Shown piece after piece: positions 1 to 10,007 of a stretch of DNA of 56,290 nucleotides. A program made the position numbers and the translations under genes. The DNA comes from Fischerella sp. PCC 9431 (GTDB lineage: Bacteria; Cyanobacteriota; Cyanobacteriia; Cyanobacteriales; Nostocaceae). Under the pieces are notes generated by a model. It was given only the letters and a program-made list of their open reading frames with translations, searched no databases and was not told the origin of the DNA. How positions within the stretch are numbered: the first letter of the stretch is position 1; each line of letters begins with the position of its first letter. The stretch is taken from positions 2,937,600 through 2,993,889 of the forward strand of contig NZ_KE650771.1 in the NCBI RefSeq assembly GCF_000447295.1, in the 5' to 3' direction.

Positions 1-57
1 TGACCTGCTTACAACTTGAATTTGCTCTGGGTACATTGAGTGGGTAGGTCTCCCTTA
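1..57 (-). other. 16S-23S internal transcribed spacer (start only)
   Basis: This is the first 57 bases of the spacer downstream of the 16S 3' end, read on the minus strand. The spacer begins with a GACCTACCC-type segment just after the 16S end and a GCAGGTCA segment at the window edge. The two could pair as the basal D1 helix typical of cyanobacterial spacers. The spacer tRNAs and the 23S gene lie outside the window. Confidence 0.75.
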
Positions 58-1546
<1,489 letters not shown>

Positions 1547-1911
1547 TTTATGAAAAAACAAAAACAAATCTAGTTTGTTTAGCTCTTATATGGCTTTTTC
1601 TTTTTTGACCTCAGCCTTGGTCTATTTCTTGATTGACGTAGGCTTTATAGTGTATAATGCTTTCAAACTATACAGTTTTCAAGGTTCGGATGCCATCGAA
1701 GCTTCGCTTTGCAGCGCCTTGCTCATTTGGCACTTTACTATAGTAACTACCCTCCCCCTCTTTGTCAACTACTTTTTTGAAAAATTTTAGTGATGGGCAA
1801 AAAGCTTATACTTTAAGGACTTGAGCCATAAATGTAGCGGATTTAGGAAAGGCAGTGAAGTAGTTATGAGAGAGTTTTATATAGCGTCGGCTTTTTGAAT
1901 TCAAGACAGAT
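1547..1911 (-). promoter_or_regulatory. rrn leader and promoter region; intergenic to nadC
   Basis: This 365-bp stretch between 16S and nadC holds no gene. Read toward 16S it contains the promoter at 1740-1768, then a leader of roughly 185 nt. The leader includes a CCTTGAAAACTG motif (complement at about 1671-1684) of the kind found in front of bacterial 16S genes and an A-rich stretch just before the mature 5' end. The nadC promoter must lie at the right side of this stretch, but I could not assign it. Confidence 0.7.
1740..1768 (-). promoter_or_regulatory. rrn operon promoter (-35/-10)
   Basis: On the minus strand a perfect TTGACA (complement at 1763-1768) is followed after 17 bp by TACTAT (complement at 1740-1745). 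This is a near-consensus sigma-70 promoter with optimal spacing. It points at the 16S gene and predicts a start near 1733. It is the best promoter in the window by sequence. Confidence 0.8.
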
Positions 1912-2802
1912 ATGGTAACTTCAGCTGCTGTACTACCCTCATTTATAGTGCTAGATCAACTTCTGCAAAACTGGTTATTAGAAGATATAGGTAGAGGCGA
2001 TCGCACAACTCAATCTCTTTTAAATCAAAATATAATTCAAGGACAAGCCTATTGGATAGCTAAAGCTCCTGGGGTAATTGCTGGTTTACCGATAGCGGCG
2101 AGAGTTTTCCAGCTTTTAAATGAGAGGGTCGAATTTACCACACATACAGTTGAAGGTGAACACTGCCAGCAAGGACAGGTAATAGCACAGATGCACGGCT
2201 CTTTAGATGCATTGTTGATGGGGGAACGAGTAGCACTGAATTTAGCAATGCGTTTAAGTGGAATTGCTACACTCACTCGTCAATATATAGATAAGATCTC
2301 AGATTTAGATACTAAATTTGTGGATACTCGTAAAACCACGCCAGGTTTAAGAATTTTGGAAAAGTATGCAACTCAAGTAGGAGGAGCGATTAATCATCGT
2401 ATGGGACTGGACGATGCAGTAATGATCAAAGATAACCATATTGTGGCAGCTGGAGGAATAAAACAAGCTATTGTTCAGGTTCGTCAACGGATACCTTATC
2501 CATTAACGATTGAGGTAGAGACAGAAACTTTGGAACAGGTGCAAGAAGCTCTAACTAATAAAGCTGACATCATTATGTTGGACAATATGCCTCTAGATAC
2601 AATGCGGGAGGCAGTACAAATAATTCGTTTAGAAGATAGTAGAGTCAAAATAGAGGCTTCTGGCAATATTACCCTAGAGACTATTCGTGCTGTAGCAGAG
2701 ACAGGTGTGGATTATATTTCTAGTAGTGCGCCAATTACGCAGTCAAAGTGGTTAGATTTGAGCATGAAAATTCAGTTCAGTGATGTAGTTGACAGGTGTT
2801 AA
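1912..2802 (+). CDS. nadC: nicotinate-nucleotide pyrophosphorylase (quinolinate phosphoribosyltransferase)
   Basis: The enzyme converts quinolinate and PRPP to nicotinate mononucleotide, CO2 and PPi in de novo NAD synthesis in the cytoplasm. The 296-residue protein has the family's usual length plus a slightly long N-terminus. The family landmarks are visible: EDIGRGDRTT at 24-33, the substrate-binding pair Arg140-Lys141 in DTRKTTPGLR, His162-Arg163 in INHRMGLDDAV and Lys173 in MIKDNH. The C-terminal half carries the alpha/beta-barrel acidic residues in TIEVET and IIMLDNM. The ATG at 1912 is the first in frame, and no clear Shine-Dalgarno precedes it. It stands alone, with the rrn operon diverging on its left and an antiporter gene following in the same direction. 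Confidence 0.97.
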   Translation: MVTSAAVLPSFIVLDQLLQNWLLEDIGRGDRTTQSLLNQNIIQGQAYWIAKAPGVIAGLPIAARVFQLLNERVEFTTHTVEGEHCQQGQVIAQMHGSLDALLMGERVALNLAMRLSGIATLTRQYIDKISDLDTKFVDTRKTTPGLRILEKYATQVGGAINHRMGLDDAVMIKDNHIVAAGGIKQAIVQVRQRIPYPLTIEVETETLEQVQEALTNKADIIMLDNMPLDTMREAVQIIRLEDSRVKIEASGNITLETIRAVAETGVDYISSSAPITQSKWLDLSMKIQFSDVVDRC

Positions 2803-2999
2803 TCAATTAATTAATGGAATTAATAGAAGAGATAACTATCAAATTTATATTTCAAGTTGTATATCTAAAAAATAGGTCAATCCAGTTAAGTTTACAAGTA
2901 TTACTACAGATGATTTAAAATCTATCTTAAGATGATTTGATGTAAAAGCGATCGCAAGTATGCTTGCAAGGCGAGGTACTATTTTACTTGCTAGCTTTT

Positions 3000-4298
3000 A
3001 TGGTAGATATTTATATTATTGACCTACTTCTTCTTGGTCTACTACTACTATTTGTAACTTTAGGTTCAGGTTGGATCGCACGTTTACCTCTATCTTTCGC
3101 CCTAATATATCTGATTGTTGGTATTCTTCTCGGTCCTTACGGTTTTGGACTAATTCAATTACGCGGTAAGGAAATTTTCAATGCAGAATTACTAGAACGT
3201 CTAGCTGAATTTGTAGTAATTATTTCTGTTTTTAGTTGTGGTTTAAAAATTGTTCGTCCTATCAGTTGGAGGTCTTGGAATCTGACGACACGCTTGATTG
3301 GGTTGTTAATGCCAATTTCCATATTTGGATTAGCGTTTGTAGGGAAATTTTTTTTAGGAATGAATTGGGGAGAAGCAATTTTATTAGGAGCAATTCTTGC
3401 ACCCACTGACCCAGTTTTGGCTTCCGAAGTTCAGCTAACTGATACACATGATCAAGATGAATTACGTTTTGGTTTAACTTCCGAAGGTGGGTTGAATGAT
3501 GCTTTAGCTTTTCCTTTTGTTTACTTTGGATTATATGCTTTAAAAGATAGCAATTGGAATAATTGGTTGAAATTCTGGATTAGTGTTGATGTCATTTGGG
3601 CGATCGCTGCTGGTATTATTACGGGGTTTATTGTTGCTAAAGCAGTAGTATGGATTGATAAAAAAGTTCAAAAGCATCGTCGTCCAGATGAGTTAATGGA
3701 AGATTTTATTGCTATTAGTACTATTTTATTAACTTATTCATTAACAGAAATAGTAAATGGGTATGGTTTTCTAGCAGTATTTGTAGCTGGATTAGTTGTC
3801 CAGCGCAGTTACAATAATACAGAAAAAACTTTAGCAAAATTGGAATTTATCGAAAGATTAGAAAAGCTTTTAGAAGTAGGAACAATTTTATTACTTGGTT
3901 CGATATTATTATTTAAGCCTATACTCAACTATGCTAACCAATCTTTATTAGTCATAGTTTTACTCTTCTTTATCATTCGACCTTTAGGAGTATGGTTGAG
4001 TACAATTGGTCATCGTTCTCCGTCTATGCGTCGCCGCTTTTTACATCCAGGAAGTCGTTGGTTAATTGGTTGGTTTGGGATTCGTGGTGTTGGTTCTCTA
4101 TATTATCTTGCTTATGCTTTTGGTAAGGGTTTAGAAGGTCAAGTCGCTGAGAAAATTTCCTGGATTACTTATACTACTATTGTTGTTTCTGTAATCATTC
4201 ATGGTGTCAGCGCTACTCCTTTAATGAATCTATATGAACGCCATATTTCAGAACGCAAAGAAGTTCATTCACCTTCAACAATTGATGAATTTGAGTAA
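3000..4298 (+). CDS. cation:proton antiporter, NhaP/CPA1 type
   Basis: This is a polytopic inner-membrane protein (about 12 hydrophobic segments, 432 residues) of the CPA1 Na+/H+ exchanger family. The family motifs are visible: LAPTDPVLAS at about 134-142 and EGGLNDALAFP at about 162-172, the latter with the transport Asp. Near the C-terminus is WFGIRGVGSLYYL. The frame extends upstream to a TTG at 2964, but I prefer the ATG at 3000, because the extra residues contribute nothing recognisable and neither start has a good ribosome site. The ion selectivity (Na+, K+ or Li+) cannot be read from the sequence. The stop codon touches an inverted-repeat element (4297-4427). Confidence 0.9.
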   Translation: MVDIYIIDLLLLGLLLLFVTLGSGWIARLPLSFALIYLIVGILLGPYGFGLIQLRGKEIFNAELLERLAEFVVIISVFSCGLKIVRPISWRSWNLTTRLIGLLMPISIFGLAFVGKFFLGMNWGEAILLGAILAPTDPVLASEVQLTDTHDQDELRFGLTSEGGLNDALAFPFVYFGLYALKDSNWNNWLKFWISVDVIWAIAAGIITGFIVAKAVVWIDKKVQKHRRPDELMEDFIAISTILLTYSLTEIVNGYGFLAVFVAGLVVQRSYNNTEKTLAKLEFIERLEKLLEVGTILLLGSILLFKPILNYANQSLLVIVLLFFIIRPLGVWLSTIGHRSPSMRRRFLHPGSRWLIGWFGIRGVGSLYYLAYAFGKGLEGQVAEKISWITYTTIVVSVIIHGVSATPLMNLYERHISERKEVHSPSTIDEFE

Positions 4299-4427
4299 TT
4301 GACGCCTTACGTGAATTAAAAAAGCCTCTTATCCGATAAGGGTTTCAAGGACAGTTCAAAATTCTTGTTTTGTAACCATCAACGAAATTAAAAGGGTTTC
4401 GAGACTTAATTCACATTAGACGTAATT
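4297..4427. repeat. inverted-repeat element between convergent genes (MITE-like or bidirectional terminator)
   Basis: The outer ends are imperfect inverted repeats of about 22 bp that share a perfect GTGAATTAA (4311-4319) / TTAATTCAC (4406-4414) core. Inside are a short palindrome around CTTATCCGATAAG and two copies of GGGTTTC. The left end overlaps the antiporter stop codon. No coding content is seen. Its size and terminal symmetry fit a small non-autonomous element. A shared terminator for the two convergent genes is the plainer alternative. Confidence 0.45.
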
Positions 4428-4442
4428 GTTATTTCATAAAAA

Positions 4443-5468
4443 TCAATATCTAATTCTAGGATCTATATAGGCGTTTAAAATATCAATTAAAATGCTTGCA
4501 CCTACAACAATTGCTCCAAAAAATACCATAATTCCTTGAACTGTAGGATAATCTCGCTCTGAAATTCCTTGATATAATCTATTTGCTAATCCTGGCCAAG
4601 AAAATGTTACTTCAGTCAAAATTGCTCCTCCTAGCAGAGAAGCAAAAGTTAATCCTAAGACAGTAATCACTGGTATTAAAGCATTTTTAAAAGCATGAGA
4701 AAGTAAAATAGTATTCTCAGGAATACCTCTTGCTCTAGCAGCTTCTACATAATCTGCTTGCATAGTTTGCTTTAAATTGACACGTACAATTCGCTCAAAA
4801 ATACCACTGAGCAAAATTCCTAAAGTACAACAAGGAAGAATCAGATATTGGACAGCAGTAAAGAATTGCGTGAAATTGCCTTTTAAAAGACTATCAATAC
4901 TATATAAACCTGTAATAGTATCTGGCGCGGGAAGAGTTGCAGGATAACGTGTTCCTAAAGGTAATATATCTAATTGGACAGCAAAAATTAACTGTAAGAT
5001 CATTCCTGCCCAAAAGATGGGAAGTGCATAGGTAATAATTCCAAATAATCTTCCTCCTACATCTAAAGGTGTACCAGGACGAGAAGCAGAAAGAACACCA
5101 ACAGCAATACCAAAAATCAAAGCGATCGCAATACCATATATTGCTAATTCTGCTGTAGCTGGGAAATACTGCCAAATAATATCCCAAACTTGTTGCCCAC
5201 GACTGGAAATAGATTTACCCATATCGAAGCGCAGTAAATCGCCTATATACTTCAAGTACTGTAACCACAAGGGTAAATTTAAACCTAGCTGTTTTCGCAT
5301 TTCTTCTTTGACGCTTTCTGGCGCCCGCGCACCCAAAATTGCATCCACGGGATCTCCAGGCGTTGCTCTGAGTAAAAGAAACACAATTGTGATAATTGTC
5401 AACAGTTGAAGCGGAGCTAATAATAAACGAGTAGTTATGTAATATGTTAAAGCTTTAGAACGGGACAT
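4443..5468 (-). CDS. peptide/nickel-type ABC transporter permease (DppB family)
   Basis: This is an integral inner-membrane permease of the DppB/OppB class, which forms one half of the channel of an oligopeptide- or dipeptide-type importer. It has an N-terminal transmembrane segment followed by the class signature RATPGDPVDAILG, several more membrane segments, and the cytoplasmic EAA loop (YVEAARARGIPENTILLSHAFKNA, abbreviated here as EAARARG) that contacts the ATPase. The frame is open to 5510, but the methionine starting MSRSKALTYY (5468) fits the family start better. No DppC or ATPase gene is adjacent. The only other component in the window is the binding lipoprotein at 14555-16183, so the transporter genes are scattered. 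Confidence 0.92.
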   Translation of the reverse strand: MSRSKALTYYITTRLLLAPLQLLTIITIVFLLLRATPGDPVDAILGARAPESVKEEMRKQLGLNLPLWLQYLKYIGDLLRFDMGKSISSRGQQVWDIIWQYFPATAELAIYGIAIALIFGIAVGVLSASRPGTPLDVGGRLFGIITYALPIFWAGMILQLIFAVQLDILPLGTRYPATLPAPDTITGLYSIDSLLKGNFTQFFTAVQYLILPCCTLGILLSGIFERIVRVNLKQTMQADYVEAARARGIPENTILLSHAFKNALIPVITVLGLTFASLLGGAILTEVTFSWPGLANRLYQGISERDYPTVQGIMVFFGAIVVGASILIDILNAYIDPRIRY

Positions 5469-5544
5469 AATAATTTTGGTAATAGGTAATGGGTAATTGT
5501 AATGTTCCAAGTATGAAAGTACAATAGCTTGGGAGTGATCAACT

Positions 5545-6525
5545 ATGAGATTTTATAAGCATTTAGCTACTGTTGTACTAACAATAGTTACAGTAATAGC
5601 GATCGCATTTATTCATACATTTGTTTTGGCACTCCCAGAACACGAAGTTGATGCAATTGCGTCTCAAACTACTGTATTCATTGCACCAGCATTACAAGAA
5701 GGAGATATAAAAGCACGCAGAGAGTGGGACCCAGGTTCTGGGGTGGTTATAGCACGCAAAGGTAAAACTTATTACGCACTCACAGCACTTCATCTTGTAC
5801 AAACTAAAGGATTTTATGGAGTACGCACGAGTGACGGACAAGTACACTTAGTAGAACATAACGAAGATAATTCCAGTATTCAAGCTTTAACTAGGGAACA
5901 GGGGGAATTAACAACAAAAGTAAAAGATTTTGATTTAGCCCTAGTTAAATTTGAGAGTGAACACAACTATCCTGTTGCTTCTTTAGGAAATTCTGAGAAA
6001 CTTAGAAGCAAAGATGTATTATATGTTTCTGGTTGGCCGGTACCCCAAAATCAAACTCCTCGCCGAGAAAGGATTACAGAAGTCACATCATTAAATCAAA
6101 TTAACTCTCAACCTCATTCTGAAGGCGGCTACAGTTTAGCTTACAACCTTCAAACCCGTCAGGGTATGGATGGAGGTCCAGTATTTAATCCAGATGGGCA
6201 AGTTGTTGCGATTCACCAAAGCGATCGCTCAAATGAACATGGATATTGTCTTGAGCCAAAACTAAGTGGAAATAATAGTTGTGGTTTGCAAATAAGTCAT
6301 ATATTACAAGCGATCGAAGCAGAGGACGTACGCTTAAGCTTTGATCGTAGCCCGATAGATCCAAAACTGATTGCGCGAGGAATAGAAAACAAATCAAAAT
6401 CAGATGTAATTCCAGATGTTTACAAGTTATTTACCTTTGATTTAGATGCAATGTTAAGAAACAAGCCTTCTTTGGGATGTGGCAGTCTATTATTAGGGGA
6501 TAAATGTCCAAGCCAACCGATGTAA
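5545..6525 (+). CDS. trypsin-like protease paralogue with Asp in place of the catalytic Ser (predicted pseudoprotease)
   Basis: A signal peptide or membrane anchor (about 1-30) is followed by a chymotrypsin-fold domain like those of the two genes downstream. The catalytic His is kept (His83, in LTALHLV) and so is the Asp (Asp130, in KDFDLALVKF). The nucleophile motif reads QGMDGGP, so residue 209 is Asp (codon GAT) where the paralogues have Ser in GMSGGP. It should therefore be unable to cleave peptides, and may bind or regulate instead. The C-terminus ends CPSQPM, resembling the CSSGQPMWEC tail of the COP23 protein next door. GGAG about 8 nt ahead supports the ATG. It lies 132 bp upstream of the COP23 gene. 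Confidence 0.85.
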   Translation: MRFYKHLATVVLTIVTVIAIAFIHTFVLALPEHEVDAIASQTTVFIAPALQEGDIKARREWDPGSGVVIARKGKTYYALTALHLVQTKGFYGVRTSDGQVHLVEHNEDNSSIQALTREQGELTTKVKDFDLALVKFESEHNYPVASLGNSEKLRSKDVLYVSGWPVPQNQTPRRERITEVTSLNQINSQPHSEGGYSLAYNLQTRQGMDGGPVFNPDGQVVAIHQSDRSNEHGYCLEPKLSGNNSCGLQISHILQAIEAEDVRLSFDRSPIDPKLIARGIENKSKSDVIPDVYKLFTFDLDAMLRNKPSLGCGSLLLGDKCPSQPM

Positions 6526-6656
6526 AAGTCAAAAAATAACATCTTGGACAATTTTTATGAAGAAAATTAACAAAAATGAATGTTTTTCCTAAAATAATAG
6601 TAAGAGTTCTGAATTCATACTCAAATAAGAATTATGCTGATTATATTTAGGATGAA

Positions 6657-7238
6657 ATGAACATGAAATTCAGTTTATTTGCCCAAGTCCTAAGTGCAAT
6701 AGCAATCACACTAAGTTCTACTGCAATTAATGTTCAACCCAGTTCTGCTCAAAGAACTAAGTTTTTCTGTGGGATGAGCAGAGGTAATCCAGCAACAATA
6801 GTTAACACTGATAAAGGAAATAAACCCATAATTAGCTGGGTTGATACAGCTTTCCCACCACCTTGGACACCTTGGCAACGTTGTGAGGCAATATCTGATC
6901 GATTTAATCGGTTTTATGAAAACGGCACACTAAAGTTTATCAGAGCAGGGGAACTTAAGCGTCAACCTGTGTTGTGTGTTGCCAGTTACAGTGGTGGTCC
7001 TTGTTTACCTGATGGAGTATTAGTTACTCTTAAACCAGGAACAAACCCTCAGCTTATTCTATCTCGGTTGCTGAATAAATCAGTTGGTAGTGGTGGCAGA
7101 ATTATTGAACTGACAGATAACAACAACAACATGATTTCCAATGTCGATAATGCCTCCTATCTTGATGTAAACAAGCTGATTAATGAGGAAAATAAATTAG
7201 GAGAATGCTCATCTGGACAACCAATGTGGGAATGTTGA
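6657..7238 (+). CDS. COP23 domain protein (secreted)
   Basis: This 193-residue protein has an N-terminal signal peptide (cleavage probably after SSAQ, about residue 32). The domain starts at FFCGM and includes the PIISW, FPPPWTPWQRCEAISDRF (given in part) and cysteine-rich segments characteristic of COP23, a circadian oscillating, peripheral membrane protein family first known from unicellular cyanobacteria. Its biochemical role is unknown. Four or more cysteines could form disulfides outside the cytoplasm. AGGA at 6649-6652 supports the ATG at 6657. It is followed after 23 bp by an intact protease gene, so the two are probably co-transcribed. Confidence 0.85.
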   Translation: MNMKFSLFAQVLSAIAITLSSTAINVQPSSAQRTKFFCGMSRGNPATIVNTDKGNKPIISWVDTAFPPPWTPWQRCEAISDRFNRFYENGTLKFIRAGELKRQPVLCVASYSGGPCLPDGVLVTLKPGTNPQLILSRLLNKSVGSGGRIIELTDNNNNMISNVDNASYLDVNKLINEENKLGECSSGQPMWEC

Positions 7239-7261
7239 GGAGATTGTACAGGTAAACCAAC

Positions 7262-8128
7262 ATGGATTGGCGCTTATTTATTACGGTTGCCTGTATTGGG
7301 GGTTTATCAATTTTGTTACCAGTATTAGCACCACTAAGTTCTAAAGTTATAGTTGAACAACCCTCAAGTCAAGCTTCGACAAAGAAACTACAGCATTTAG
7401 CTCAGTCTATTACAGTCAAGGTACTTGCGGGAGGCTTTTTAGGTTCTGGGATTCTGATTCAAGAACAAGGTTCTGTTTATACAGTGGTGACAAATGCCCA
7501 CGTACTGATTTCGGGAGATCCTCCTTATAGAATTCAAACACCCGACGGTCGTGTGTATGAAGCTAAACTTCCCAATCAAGCACAAAAACTAGATACTAGT
7601 TCTTTGAAAAGTAAAGATTTAGCGGCTTTACAGTTTTACAGTTCTAATACCAAATATGTTGTAGCATCCCTTGGCTCGGCATCAGATTTAAGTGTGGGGA
7701 ATCAGGTTTTTGCCGCCGGATTTCCATTTAATGTTGAGGGAACCCAGGATGTGGGTTTTGTTTTCAAAACAGGTAAGGTTTCTTGGGTATTAGACAAAGC
7801 CTTAGAAGGTGGCTATCGTATTGGGTATACCAATGATATTCAAAAAGGAATGAGTGGAGGACCTTTACTAAATCAGCAAGGAAAGGTAGTAGCTATTAAC
7901 GGTATACATGCGGAACCGCTTTGGGGTGAGCCTTATACTTATCAAGATGGAACCGAACCAGAAGCATCCCTGCGAAAACGAATGAGTAAATATAGCTGGG
8001 GTATTCCGATTGAAACCTTTGTGGAATTAGTGTCAGCATCTTTGACAGATTGTAACTCCAGATTTTCATTCACGTACAAATGCGATCGCAAGCTAGTGCA
8101 GAAGCAGCAGACAGTTCTAAGCTGTTAG
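7262..8128 (+). CDS. trypsin-like serine protease, exported
   Basis: An N-terminal hydrophobic segment (about 5-25) is followed by a single chymotrypsin-fold catalytic domain. The full triad is visible: His80 in VTNAHVL, Asp119 in KSKDLAALQF and Ser198 in KGMSGGP. No PDZ domain follows, which separates it from DegP/HtrA. The C-terminus has a Cys pair (TDCN, YKCDR) and ends in Cys. It lies between the COP23 gene (23 bp upstream) and a protease-TPR gene (39 bp downstream), which makes a likely operon. The substrate is unknown. It probably acts in the periplasm or on the outer side of the inner membrane. Confidence 0.9.
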   Translation: MDWRLFITVACIGGLSILLPVLAPLSSKVIVEQPSSQASTKKLQHLAQSITVKVLAGGFLGSGILIQEQGSVYTVVTNAHVLISGDPPYRIQTPDGRVYEAKLPNQAQKLDTSSLKSKDLAALQFYSSNTKYVVASLGSASDLSVGNQVFAAGFPFNVEGTQDVGFVFKTGKVSWVLDKALEGGYRIGYTNDIQKGMSGGPLLNQQGKVVAINGIHAEPLWGEPYTYQDGTEPEASLRKRMSKYSWGIPIETFVELVSASLTDCNSRFSFTYKCDRKLVQKQQTVLSC

Positions 8129-8167
8129 TTTGCTCGACAGTTTTAATTAGATAGCAGATTCTTAAAG

Positions 8168-9871
8168 ATGAAGTGTTCTTATGCTCTTCCAGCAGCGCTA
8201 TTTGGTGCAGCAGTGGTTATAATACAGCCTCAACTCACCGTAGCATTATCTTCCAAGCAAGTCAGCGATATTGCTAAACAATTTACCGTTCGCATAGATG
8301 GAGAAGGTATCGGCTCTGGGATAATTTTTGAACGCAAAGGGGATAGATATTTTGTTCTCACTAATCGCCATGTTATTTACAGAGATGGGAGATATGAAAT
8401 TCTCGCCCCAGATGGCGATCGCTATCCAGTTTACTATAGCCAAGAATTGCCCGGTTTGGATTTGGCAGTATTAGAGTTCATCAGTCAAAAAGATTACAGC
8501 ACTGCCAAGTTTGGTAACTCTGATCAGTTAACAGAGGGAATAACTGTTTATGCAGTAGGTTGGGCTAAGATACCAGGTTTAGATCAACCTAGTTATCAGT
8601 TTACTAAGGGAGACATTCGCAGCCGCTTGCAAAAACCAGACGAAGGTTATGCTCTAGTTTATGACAACGAGGCAATACCAGGGATGAGTGGTGGCCCTTT
8701 ACTCGATGAAAATGGTTTGGTAGTAGGTATTAATGGGCGAGCCACGACTCCCGAAATTTCTACAGGGACTGTTTTAAGATTGGGAATTCCTATCAATGTA
8801 TTTGTAGCTGCCAAAGGCAATTTGAGAACGCCAGCAATTACCCAACAACCAACTAAGATCCAACAACCAACTAACACCCAACAATCAACTAATACTCAAC
8901 AATCAACTAAGATCCAACAACCAAATAACACTCAACAATCAACCAGAACTGCAACGCGGATTGGCAAACAACAACCAAGTGCCGAAAGTTTGATCAGCTT
9001 GGGCGGAGCAAAAGCTCAAAAAGGAGACTATCAAGGAGCTATTGCTGCCTATCAACAAGCTTTACAAATAAATCCGAGTCATCCTGATGCTTACTTTCAA
9101 AGGGCTGTCGCTTACTATGATCTCAAGAACTATCAAGCAGCATTTGAGGATTTAAATCAAGTAGTGCGCCTAACTCCCAATAGCCCTGTTGCTTACATGA
9201 ATCGCGGTTTAACTCAAGATCTCCTACAAAGAAATCAGGAAGCTATTAAAGATTACACTAAAGCTATTAGCCTAAATCCTAATTATGCAGCAGCTTACTT
9301 AAACCGAGGAGCGATCAAAAATGAACTCCAAGACTATCAAGGAGGACTATCTGATTTAAATCAAGCAATTAATCTTAAGACTGACTATGCTCTTGCTTAC
9401 TTAAATCGGGGTGATTCCTATATTGGTCTCAAAGATTATAAAAGAGCGATCGCGGATTTAGACGAAGCTATTAAACTGCAACCTAATAATGCTCTCGCTT
9501 ACTCCAGACGGGGTTTTGCCTATAGACAACTCCAGGAGTATAAAAAAGCAGCTTTGGACTATAATATGGCGATCGGCATCCAACCAGACTTTGCTTCCGC
9601 TTATTTTGGCAGAGCTTTTGTCCGTCGCAGATTGCAAGATAATCAAGGCGCTCTTGCTGATTACAGTAAGATGATTAATATTAGTCCAAAAATTGCAGAA
9701 GCTTACTATAATCGTGGTCTTATTTATCGTGATTTAGGAGACAATCAAAAAGCAATTATTGATTTTCAAAAAGCAGCCAATCTATATCAACAACAAAGAA
9801 AAAGCGAGTATTACCAAGACGCTCTTCAAAGAATTAGAGAACTACAAACTCAAAAGGCAGTTAAAATTTAA
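8168..9871 (+). CDS. trypsin-like protease with eight C-terminal TPR repeats
   Basis: This 567-residue exported protein has a signal peptide (about 1-27) and a protease domain with an intact triad: His68 in LTNRHVI, Asp98 in PGLDLAVLEF and Ser174 in PGMSGGP. A Thr/Gln/Pro-rich low-complexity linker (about 225-265) leads into eight consecutive 34-residue TPR units (about 272-543). Most have the AYxNRG and A-x-x-D/Y-x-x-A-I signatures. TPR superhelices bind peptides or proteins, so the tail may select substrates or dock the enzyme to a complex. It is the last gene of the protease/COP23 cluster. The start has only weak ribosome-site support (TTAAAG), but the signal peptide begins there. Confidence 0.92.
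   Translation: MKCSYALPAALFGAAVVIIQPQLTVALSSKQVSDIAKQFTVRIDGEGIGSGIIFERKGDRYFVLTNRHVIYRDGRYEILAPDGDRYPVYYSQELPGLDLAVLEFISQKDYSTAKFGNSDQLTEGITVYAVGWAKIPGLDQPSYQFTKGDIRSRLQKPDEGYALVYDNEAIPGMSGGPLLDENGLVVGINGRATTPEISTGTVLRLGIPINVFVAAKGNLRTPAITQQPTKIQQPTNTQQSTNTQQSTKIQQPNNTQQSTRTATRIGKQQPSAESLISLGGAKAQKGDYQGAIAAYQQALQINPSHPDAYFQRAVAYYDLKNYQAAFEDLNQVVRLTPNSPVAYMNRGLTQDLLQRNQEAIKDYTKAISLNPNYAAAYLNRGAIKNELQDYQGGLSDLNQAINLKTDYALAYLNRGDSYIGLKDYKRAIADLDEAIKLQPNNALAYSRRGFAYRQLQEYKKAALDYNMAIGIQPDFASAYFGRAFVRRRLQDNQGALADYSKMINISPKIAEAYYNRGLIYRDLGDNQKAIIDFQKAANLYQQQRKSEYYQDALQRIRELQTQKAVKI
8838..8950 (+). repeat. degenerate in-gene repeat encoding a T/Q/P linker
   Basis: Repeats of about 18-24 bp built on CAACAACCAACTAA-type words encode the linker between the protease domain and the TPR domain. 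The units differ mainly by C/T changes that interchange Pro and Ser. It is a coding, slippage-prone tandem tract. Confidence 0.7.
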
Positions 9872-10007
9872 AATTTAAAATACAAAAATACCCTAATTTT
9901 TGATAAATAATCAATATTAAGTGGTTAGGCAAAAATCAAGCTATTGGTGGAGGCAAAGGAGAAAGAAACAGAGTAATAATATTAAGTAAATTCAATTTTT
10001 CAAGTAA

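Noticed and set aside
1629-1658. TTGATT-18 bp-TATAAT on the + strand inside the rrn leader
   Set aside because: It points away from 16S into a region with no gene for 250 bp and overlaps the conserved rrn leader. The minus-strand TTGACA-17-TACTAT is the better-supported promoter.
8838-8950. CRISPR-like regular repeats
   Set aside because: The units are short, in frame, without unique spacers and encode a T/Q/P linker inside a protease gene.
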